DNA from: Thioglobus_B sp964558405 | Lineage (GTDB): Bacteria > Pseudomonadota > Gammaproteobacteria > PS1 > Pseudothioglobaceae | Direction of reading: 5' to 3' | Assembly (NCBI GenBank): GCA_964558405.1 | Contig: CAZLDG010000013.1 | Coordinates: 1 to 37,565, forward strand | DNA: 37,565 nt | Shown here: positions 32,402-37,565 of the stretch, piece after piece | How positions within the stretch are numbered: the first letter of the stretch is position 1 | Layout of the letters: each line of letters starts with the position of its first letter | Position numbers and translations under genes: made by a program | The notes under the pieces: generated by a model | Told to the model about the DNA's origin: nothing | What the model saw: the letters and a program-made list of their open reading frames with translations, nothing else | The model's database searches: none

Positions 32402-32477
32402 GCCGAGTTAGCACAGTTGGTAGTGCAACTGATTTGTAATCAGTAGGTCGCCAGTTCGAGTCCGGCACTCGGCACCA
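32402..32477 (+). tRNA. tRNA-Thr (anticodon UGU)
   Basis: A full cloverleaf with encoded CCA. The acceptor stem is GCCGAGT with ACTCGGC and the D-arm stem is GCAC/GTGC. The anticodon stem is ACTGA/TCAGT around TTTGTAA (anticodon TGT), and the T-arm is GCCAG-TTCGAGT-CCGGC. The one A-C mismatch in the T stem also occurs in E. coli tRNA-Thr(UGU). It reads ACA codons and closely related ones. Monocistronic, with its own promoter and terminator. Confidence 0.98.
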
Positions 32478-32481
32478 TAAC

Positions 32482-32519
32482 AAAAAACCCTTGCAGTTAG
32501 TGTACTGCAAGGGTTTTTT
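32482..32519 (+). terminator. intrinsic terminator after tRNA-Thr
   Basis: A perfect 15-bp stem, AAAAAACCCTTGCAG with CTGCAAGGGTTTTTT, and an eight-base loop. The A-run on the 5' side makes it effectively bidirectional, so it may also end the regulator gene transcript from the minus strand. Confidence 0.92.
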
Positions 32520-32544
32520 ACTTTATAGAGCTTGTTTTGTTGGA

Positions 32545-33270
32545 CTAGTTATGGACGCAGCGATTAGTGCCAAATGATGAGCAATCAGAACCGGTGACTT
32601 TGTCACAATATTGACAGAGTTCGTCACCATTTTCCAGACGAATGGTTTTATTATCCAGTATTACCCCTTCTTTTTTCAACTCAGATAGGGCGCGTGAGAA
32701 AGATTCGGGCTTCATGCCTAAGTACGCAGCAATCAGCGCCTTGGAGTAAGGCAACTCGAAAGTATTGTTGATTTTTGCATGTACCAAATACCAACCAACC
32801 TTTTCTTTGGCGGTTTTGAGTTGCAATACCTCGGCACTTAGCATCAGCTCTTGTACTGAATCCGCCAAGAATTTAACGACATTAAGCGAGAACTGGTGAT
32901 CTTTACGCATTAGTTCAGCCACGTCATGATCGTTGAAATAAAACATAGTGGTGTTCTTAACAAAATCTACCGCCACGTCGTAATATTGAGAAAAGTGCAT
33001 GGGAGAAACCACGCCGCGTTTGTCCACAATTCTAAGCACGATTTCATCGCCACGCTCATCAATCTTGGTGAGTTTAAACAAGCCCTCGTAGCAGACGTAT
33101 AGCTTCGAATGCTCGGTGGCATCAAAGGTAACCATCTCGCCCTTGTGGTATTGTTTAACCTGCATTTTGTCAAAAAATGCTGACAGATATTCTTCCTTAA
33201 CATCGGCAAAGATGGGTAGTCTAGATAGGAAGTTGTGATAACGCTTTGAATGGTCTTTAGATGGAATCAT
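32545..33270 (-). CDS. Crp/Fnr-family (Dnr-like) regulator with C-terminal cysteine cluster
   Basis: A 241-residue regulator with an N-terminal cyclic-nucleotide-type sensor barrel (about residues 15-125), dimerisation helix (126-160) and C-terminal winged helix. The recognition helix KPESFSRALSEL has Glu189, Ser192 and Arg193, the E-x-x-S-R set that reads TTGAT half-sites, and both such sites in this window match it. It resembles Dnr (PETFSR) more than FNR. There are no N-terminal FNR cysteines; only Cys60 lies in the sensor. Four cysteines are at the end (219, 222, 230, 238; C-X2-C-X7-C-X7-C), perhaps for a metal or cluster. Divergent from hemN. The signal (O2, NO or redox) is unknown. Confidence 0.88.
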   Translation of the reverse strand: MIPSKDHSKRYHNFLSRLPIFADVKEEYLSAFFDKMQVKQYHKGEMVTFDATEHSKLYVCYEGLFKLTKIDERGDEIVLRIVDKRGVVSPMHFSQYYDVAVDFVKNTTMFYFNDHDVAELMRKDHQFSLNVVKFLADSVQELMLSAEVLQLKTAKEKVGWYLVHAKINNTFELPYSKALIAAYLGMKPESFSRALSELKKEGVILDNKTIRLENGDELCQYCDKVTGSDCSSFGTNRCVHN

Positions 33271-33311
33271 GGTGCGTATTCTATCATCCCAAATGGGTTT
33301 TTTTACTTTTC

Positions 33312-33353
33312 TTGATTTGAATCAATTCACCACTATGGCGAGGTTGATACAAT
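33312..33353 (+). promoter_or_regulatory. FNR/DNR-type site and class II promoter upstream of a leader RNA and hemN
   Basis: A perfect TTGAT-TTGA-ATCAA site (33312-33325) is centred exactly 32 bp upstream of the centre of TACAAT (33348-33353), identical geometry to the ccoN promoter. The predicted start is near 33360. The site is also 42 bases or more upstream of the regulator gene on the other strand, so autoregulation is possible, but no well-placed -10 is seen in that direction. Confidence 0.85.
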
Positions 33354-33359
33354 GGTGGC

Positions 33360-33432
33360 CTCTCCCCCGGGGCTAGACAACTAGTCCCACCCTATTTAGA
33401 TAAAAACCGCGCTAAGTTCTGCGCGGTTTTTT
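33360..33432 (+). ncRNA. putative FNR-controlled small RNA or hemN attenuator leader
   Basis: From the predicted start the transcript would begin with a C-rich single-stranded stretch (UCUCCCCC, 33361-33368). Next comes an 8-bp hairpin, GGGGCTAG-ACAA-CTAGTCCC, with one G-U pair (33369-33388). After an A/U-rich spacer a GC-rich terminator ends it, giving about 73 nt. This has the architecture of a bacterial small RNA under an oxygen-responsive promoter. The alternative is an untranslated leader whose terminator limits hemN. Only 19 bases separate the terminator from the hemN start. I do not recognise the sequence as a known RNA family. Confidence 0.5.
33402..33432 (+). terminator. intrinsic terminator just upstream of hemN
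   Basis: AAAACCGCGC pairs with GCGCGGTTTT (10-bp stem, loop TAAGTTCT) and is followed by a six-base T-run. It lies downstream of the FNR-type promoter and 19 bases before the hemN ATG, so it must end a short RNA or attenuate hemN. Confidence 0.88.
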
Positions 33433-33451
33433 ATTAGGATAAAATAGCAGT

Positions 33452-34813
33452 ATGAGTTTGTTTGACCTAGATTTAATTAAGAAATACGACCAATCGGGGC
33501 CGCGTTACACTTCCTATCCTACGGCCAATAATTTTAGCGCGTTTGATGCTAGCGACTATCAGCAACAGGTGGAAATTAGTAATGATCGTGGTGGGCCGAT
33601 ATCACTTTATGTGCACATTCCATTTTGCGACACTGTGTGTTTTTATTGCGGTTGCAATAAAGTGGTTACCAAGGACAAAACCAAGGCCGAGCCTTATCTA
33701 GAAGCGCTATTTAAAGAGATTGATTTTCAAGGTGCCTTGTTTGATAACAAGCGCTTGGTTGAACAAATGCATTTCGGCGGCGGCACACCAACATTTTTAT
33801 CTGGTGAGCAGATTATTCGTTTGAGTGAAAAACTCCAAAGCGCGTTTAATTTTTCTGATCAGGGCGAGTATGGTATCGAGATTGATCCACGCGGCGTAGA
33901 TGAGGATGCCATCAAGGCTTTGGCCAAGGCCAGGTTTAATCGTATCTCTTTGGGTGTGCAAGATTTTGATCCCGAGGTGCAAAAGGCCATCAACCGTATT
34001 CAGAGCTTTGAACAAACCCAATCGGTGATTGAGCTCTCTAGAGCCAATGGTTTTGATTCGGTGAGTATTGATTTAATTTACGGCCTGCCAAAACAATCGG
34101 TTGCCAGTTTTAAGAACACTTTGGCACAGGTCTCAGAGCTTCGACCTGATCGTATCTCGCTGTTTAATTATGCGCATCTGCCAGAGCTGTTTAAACCACA
34201 GCGCCGTATTGACGTATTGGAGTTGCCAAGTGCGGATGAAAAGCTCGATATCTTTAGATATTCTATGGACTATTTGCTAGAGCTGGGCTATGTGTATATT
34301 GGCATGGACCATTTTGCCTTGCCAAGTGATCCTTTGGCCATTGCGCAACAACAAGGACAACTGTATCGCAATTTCCAGGGTTATTCTACTCACGCCGATT
34401 GTGATATTGTTGGCTTGGGTCTGAGTTCGATTGGCCAGGTTGGCGATAGTTTTTCACAGAACGAGAAAAACCTAGAGGCTTATTATCAGGCGATCGATAC
34501 AGGAGACATTCCAATTATTAAGGGTCAGCGTATCAATGCAGATGATAAAGTGCGTCGCGCGGTGATTATGGATTTGATTTGTCATTTCCAATTGGATTTT
34601 TCCAAAGTTGAACGTGAGCAGCACATTGAGTTTGCCAACTATTTTGCTGATGCACTGCCTAAGTTAGAAGAGATGCATGAAGACGGGCTGATTCAACTAA
34701 GCGGCCAAGGCATTCAAGTGATGGATCGAGGACGCTTATTGATTCGTAATATTTGTATGGTGTTTGACGCTTATCTAGCCAAGAGTAAGACTCGATTCTC
34801 TAAAACGATTTAA
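33452..34813 (+). CDS. hemN: oxygen-independent coproporphyrinogen III oxidase
   Basis: Radical-SAM enzyme that decarboxylates coproporphyrinogen III to protoporphyrinogen IX without O2 in haem synthesis. The cluster cysteines are Cys59, Cys63 and Cys66 in FCDTVCFYCGC, with the HemN-specific Cys68. MHFGGGTPTFL, IEIDPRGVD and DLIYGLPKQ are further SAM-domain blocks. The N-terminal RYTSYPTA motif is typical of true HemN rather than HemW, as is the 453-residue length. A weak AGGA lies 11 bases before the ATG. TAAAAT at 33440-33445 could be a -10 for a leaderless transcript starting at the ATG. Anaerobic haem supply fits with the cbb3 oxidase and the regulator next door. Overlaps lolA convergently by 14 bases. 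Confidence 0.98.
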   Translation: MSLFDLDLIKKYDQSGPRYTSYPTANNFSAFDASDYQQQVEISNDRGGPISLYVHIPFCDTVCFYCGCNKVVTKDKTKAEPYLEALFKEIDFQGALFDNKRLVEQMHFGGGTPTFLSGEQIIRLSEKLQSAFNFSDQGEYGIEIDPRGVDEDAIKALAKARFNRISLGVQDFDPEVQKAINRIQSFEQTQSVIELSRANGFDSVSIDLIYGLPKQSVASFKNTLAQVSELRPDRISLFNYAHLPELFKPQRRIDVLELPSADEKLDIFRYSMDYLLELGYVYIGMDHFALPSDPLAIAQQQGQLYRNFQGYSTHADCDIVGLGLSSIGQVGDSFSQNEKNLEAYYQAIDTGDIPIIKGQRINADDKVRRAVIMDLICHFQLDFSKVEREQHIEFANYFADALPKLEEMHEDGLIQLSGQGIQVMDRGRLLIRNICMVFDAYLAKSKTRFSKTI

Positions 34814-35384
34814 TCACATCAAAATCAGCAGGGATCTCCAGCGTAAACTGCTGTTGATCTAGTGCGGTATTGGTGTTGATCTGAGTTAATTCTAGCCAAA
34901 GCTTTTGCCCCAGGGTGTTGGTCAAACCAATCAAGTGCAAGACGCCATTTTTAAAGCCAAAATTGGGCTCAGACTCAATACCCGTACTATACCAATCAAT
35001 ACCTTGATGGCTGTGCGAGTACGCAGGTCGGTTTTGCAATTGTTGATAAGGGGTGCTAAGCCAATATAGGGGCGTTTGCTCGACGGATTCTAATTTGCCA
35101 AGGCTGGCCTGCTCCAGTTCGTAATCTATCAGCCAAGTGCGCGTATCTTTAACTAGTAGTGTTTGTTTAACTGGGGCAGAGGTGTGCCATAGCAATTGTT
35201 GTGGGCGTTGAAACACCAGCGAGCCCACTGTGGTTTGCCCAATCTGTTGATCCTCTTGGACAACGCGTTGAGAAAACTGTGCGCTTAGTGTATCAAGTGA
35301 GCCAAAGAAGCGTTGAAAATCGTCCTGAGCGTAGGCAGATGACCCAAAACCAAATAGCAGTATGAGCGTTAGCGGTTTAATCAT
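34800..35384 (-). CDS. lolA: outer-membrane lipoprotein carrier protein LolA
   Basis: Periplasmic chaperone that takes lipoproteins from LolCDE to LolB at the outer membrane. From the Met at 35384 (194 aa) it has a signal peptide MIKPLTLILLFGFGSSAYA, then the LolA pattern LDTLSAQFSQRVVQEDQQIGQTTVGSLVFQRPQQLLWHTSAP. The ATG overlaps the ftsK stop by 8 bases (ATGATTAA). A Met at 35423 would put 13 polar residues before the signal peptide and is unlikely. ftsK-lolA is a conserved order. Its 3' end overlaps hemN by 14 bases. Confidence 0.93.
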   Translation of the reverse strand: MIKPLTLILLFGFGSSAYAQDDFQRFFGSLDTLSAQFSQRVVQEDQQIGQTTVGSLVFQRPQQLLWHTSAPVKQTLLVKDTRTWLIDYELEQASLGKLESVEQTPLYWLSTPYQQLQNRPAYSHSHQGIDWYSTGIESEPNFGFKNGVLHLIGLTNTLGQKLWLELTQINTNTALDQQQFTLEIPADFDVIKSF

Positions 35385-37565
35385 CAATTGGCTCAGGCGC
35401 CAATACTTGTCGATTGCCTGCACTGTTCATGGTGCTAACCACGCCGGCTGCTTCCATGTCTTCAATAATACGTGCGGCGCGATTATAACCAATGCGCATA
35501 CGTCGTTGTAGGCTGGAGATTGAGGCGCGTCGACTCGAGGTGACGATTTGCACCGCCTCGTCATATAAAGGGTCCATCTCGCCAGAGGCGCCAGTGCCGG
35601 ATTCAGTACCTTCATGGGTGTCTTGTGATTCGCTATGGGCGCTTAAAATACCTTCTAGGTAGTTGGTTTCAGAGTTTTGTTTTAAGAAGCTCACCACGCG
35701 AGCAATCTCACCATCGGCAACAAAAGCGCCGTGTACGCGTGTTAGATGTGACACGCCTGGGGTCATATACAGCATATCGCCCATACCCAGCAGTTGTTCT
35801 GCACCGCCTTGGTCTAGGATGGTGCGTGAATCCACCTTAGAAGAAACCTTAAAGGCCACACGGGTTGGTACATTGGATTTAATCAGACCGGTAATCACAT
35901 CAACACTTGGGCGCTGAGTGGCGATAATTAGATGGATGCCTGCAGCACGGGCTTTTTGTGCCAAGCGTACAATTAAGGCCTCAACGCGTTTGGCCTTGGC
36001 ACGATCTTCTTGTTGTAGAGCGCCGAGCATATCGGCATATTCATCAATCACCAGCATAATCAGTGGCAAAGACTCCAACTCTGGTGCGCTTTCGCCTTCT
36101 GCAGCGGTATTTGGGTTAAAGGATGGGTCTAGTAGCGGCTCGCCTTTGGCCTTGGCAGCCTTGAGTTTTTCATTAAAGCCGTCAATATTGCGCACACCAA
36201 ATTTGGCCAGTAGCGAGTAACGACGCTCCATTTCATTCACACACCACCACAGCGCTGAAGCCGCCTGGTTCATGTCGGTAATCACTGGCGTTAATAGATG
36301 CGGAATATCGGCATAGATGGCTAACTCCACAATCTTAGGATCGATCATGATAATGCGCACCTGTTCAGGCTTGGCCTTATAAAGCACACTAAGCACCATG
36401 GCGTTAAGACCAACCGATTTACCCATACCAGTCGCGCCGGCAACCAATAGATGTGGCATTTTTGCCAGGTTGGCCACCACCGGTGCACCATTAATATCTT
36501 TGCCCAATCCCATGCTTAGTACCGATTCAGCGTTAACAAAGGTCTCGGAAGCCAAAATTTCTTTAAGGCTGATCATCTCACGCGTGGCGTTTGGAATCTC
36601 CAGGCCAATTACTGGTTTGCCTGGAATCACATCAACAATACGCACGCTTTCTACCAACAAGGCGCGAGCCAGGTCTTTGTCCAGGTTCATGATTTGTGAA
36701 ACCTTAACGCCTGGGGCTAGAGAGACTTCAAATTGGGTAACCACAGGGCCTGGGGTTACTGCACTGATGCGCACATCAAAACCAAAGTCTTTGAGTTTTT
36801 CCTCGACCTGTACCGACATGTCTTCCAAGGCTTCTTTGGAATAACCACTATTGACATTGCTAGGTTCATCTAGTAAGTCTAGTCCTGGTAAGCCAGCAGT
36901 TGCGGTGGTGTTAAATAGATTGGAAGAGGCAACTTTGTTAATTTTTTTCTTGGGTTTTTCACCAACCTGTTTCACCTTGGCCATTGCTTTGGTTTTAGTG
37001 CTCGCGGTTTTGGGCGCGGCAATGGTTGGCTTTTGAGCCTTTTTAAGCTTGGCTTGAGCGCGAGAGATCTGTATTTTTTGTACCAGGCTTTGTAAGTAGT
37101 TGCCAAGTTTGGCAAAGATATTGCTCCAAGAAGCGCTGGCAACAATGGAATAACTTAGCATCATAATCGCCAGGTAAACAATCAGCGAAACCGAGCCAAA
37201 TATCACGCCAAAATAGTCGTGCATGATGATGCCAAAGAAGCCGCCAGACTTGCCGGTATCAGGCAGGACTTGTGTTAAAAATGCACTGCTAAAAGCAACC
37301 AATACTAAGAAGGCCGCAACCTTGCTTAGTATTGCCTGGTTTGATAGACGTTCTTGTTGGACGTTCTTGTGGATGCGCCAGCCTAGGCCCATCAGACTCA
37401 TAGGGATGATGTAGGCGCTATAGCCCAGGATTGAGAGAGAAATATCACTCAGATAAGCGCCAAAAATCCCCGCCCAATTGGCCACCGGTGCAACCAATGC
37501 CACATCCCCCGACCAAGGGTTCTCGTTGTGCGAATAGCTCAATAGCGCAAACAGATAAACCAGAC
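35377..37565 (-). CDS. ftsK: DNA translocase FtsK (5' end outside window)
   Basis: Pumps DNA at the septum and activates XerCD recombination to resolve chromosome dimers. The frame stays open to the window end, reading LVYLFALLSYSHNENPWSGDVA, which continues into the first membrane helix of FtsK. The TTG at 37542 is therefore not the start. Several membrane helices come first, then a short Lys/Ala-rich linker (about 36860-37080). The motor has Walker A GATGMGKS (near 36400-36440) and Walker B LIMLVIDEYAD (near 36040). The C-terminal gamma winged-helix (DEAVQIVTSSRRASISSLQRRMRIGYNRAARIIEDME) would read KOPS. The linker is far shorter than in E. coli. lolA follows with overlap. Confidence 0.97.
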   Translation of the reverse strand, partial: LVYLFALLSYSHNENPWSGDVALVAPVANWAGIFGAYLSDISLSILGYSAYIIPMSLMGLGWRIHKNVQQERLSNQAILSKVAAFLVLVAFSSAFLTQVLPDTGKSGGFFGIIMHDYFGVIFGSVSLIVYLAIMMLSYSIVASASWSNIFAKLGNYLQSLVQKIQISRAQAKLKKAQKPTIAAPKTASTKTKAMAKVKQVGEKPKKKINKVASSNLFNTTATAGLPGLDLLDEPSNVNSGYSKEALEDMSVQVEEKLKDFGFDVRISAVTPGPVVTQFEVSLAPGVKVSQIMNLDKDLARALLVESVRIVDVIPGKPVIGLEIPNATREMISLKEILASETFVNAESVLSMGLGKDINGAPVVANLAKMPHLLVAGATGMGKSVGLNAMVLSVLYKAKPEQVRIIMIDPKIVELAIYADIPHLLTPVITDMNQAASALWWCVNEMERRYSLLAKFGVRNIDGFNEKLKAAKAKGEPLLDPSFNPNTAAEGESAPELESLPLIMLVIDEYADMLGALQQEDRAKAKRVEALIVRLAQKARAAGIHLIIATQRPSVDVITGLIKSNVPTRVAFKVSSKVDSRTILDQGGAEQLLGMGDMLYMTPGVSHLTRVHGAFVADGEIARVVSFLKQNSETNYLEGILSAHSESQDTHEGTESGTGASGEMDPLYDEAVQIVTSSRRASISSLQRRMRIGYNRAARIIEDMEAAGVVSTMNSAGNRQVLAPEPIDD

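Noticed and set aside
33271..33300. Class II FNR promoter for the Crp/Fnr regulator on the minus strand
   Set aside because: The hexamer at the required 32-bp spacing reads GGATGA, a poor -10. The nearest good one, TAGAAT, is 38 bp away and would start the transcript at the ATG.
36398..36844. A 148-codon open frame antisense to ftsK
   Set aside because: It lies wholly inside the strongly conserved FtsK motor, has no ribosome site, and its composition mirrors the opposite strand.
37540..37542. TTG as the start of ftsK
   Set aside because: The frame continues upstream as a typical FtsK first membrane helix to the window edge, so the real start is outside.
1..37565. CRISPR array, insertion sequence, integrase or prophage
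   Set aside because: I saw no spaced direct repeats, transposase or phage gene. All genes are housekeeping or respiratory and in compact conserved order.

Overview
The window looks like a chromosomal segment from a chemoautotrophic gammaproteobacterium. The best guess is the sulfur-oxidising SUP05/Thioglobus group (free-living or symbiotic). That placement is an inference from gene content and modest GC; no taxonomic search was run. The supporting content is a Calvin-cycle phosphoribulokinase, a cytochrome bc1 complex followed by sspA-sspB, a cbb3-type oxidase operon, a Dnr/Fnr-like regulator beside hemN, and gammaproteobacterial gene orders (uppS-cdsA-dxr, ftsK-lolA, secA next to dciA). The gyrB fragment also keeps a long insertion in its C-terminal part, as gammaproteobacterial GyrB does. 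I see no insertion sequence, prophage, CRISPR array or integron. No gene-free stretch exceeds 300 bases; the largest gaps (28668-28842, 32316-32544, 33271-33451) hold regulatory sites, a tRNA and terminators.

Layout: 1-2257 is the 3' end of gyrB and phosphoribulokinase (+), closed by a terminator. 2285-5733 is pyrD (class 1B) then leuS (-). bioD (+) follows and converges on sspB. 6433-10042 is petA-petB-petC-sspA-sspB (-). dciA (-) and secA (+) diverge, and secA is followed by overlapping anmK and pyrC. 15224-18211 is a minus-strand cluster: small membrane protein, mutY, ribF, voltage-gated-type cation channel. 18299-23412 is a tight six-gene minus-strand cluster: purC, DUF2797, FKBP, alaC, P-loop NTPase, metA. 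A secreted repeat-like protein (+) converges on uppS-cdsA-dxr-M23 peptidase (-). hisF (+) precedes ccoNOQP (+), tRNA-Thr(UGU), a Crp/Fnr regulator (-), hemN (+), lolA (-) and ftsK (-, cut by the window end).

The most coherent regulatory story is low-oxygen control. Two perfect TTGAT-N4-ATCAA sites are present, one upstream of ccoN and one between the Crp/Fnr regulator and hemN. Each is centred exactly 32 bp upstream of a good -10 hexamer, which is class II FNR promoter geometry. The regulator has the E-x-x-S-R recognition helix expected for this site, but it lacks N-terminal FNR cysteines and instead carries four cysteines at its C-terminus. The second promoter does not lead straight into hemN. 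It first crosses a C-rich segment, a hairpin and a strong intrinsic terminator, so the predicted product is a roughly 73-nt RNA. I regard this putative FNR-controlled small RNA or hemN attenuator as the best candidate for something undescribed here.

Other points are a channel with a calcium-channel-like selectivity filter, a MetA with Glu at the acyl-CoA specificity position, a PLWY Qo motif in cytochrome b, a long C-terminal extension on CcoP, and several genes that seem nearly leaderless.
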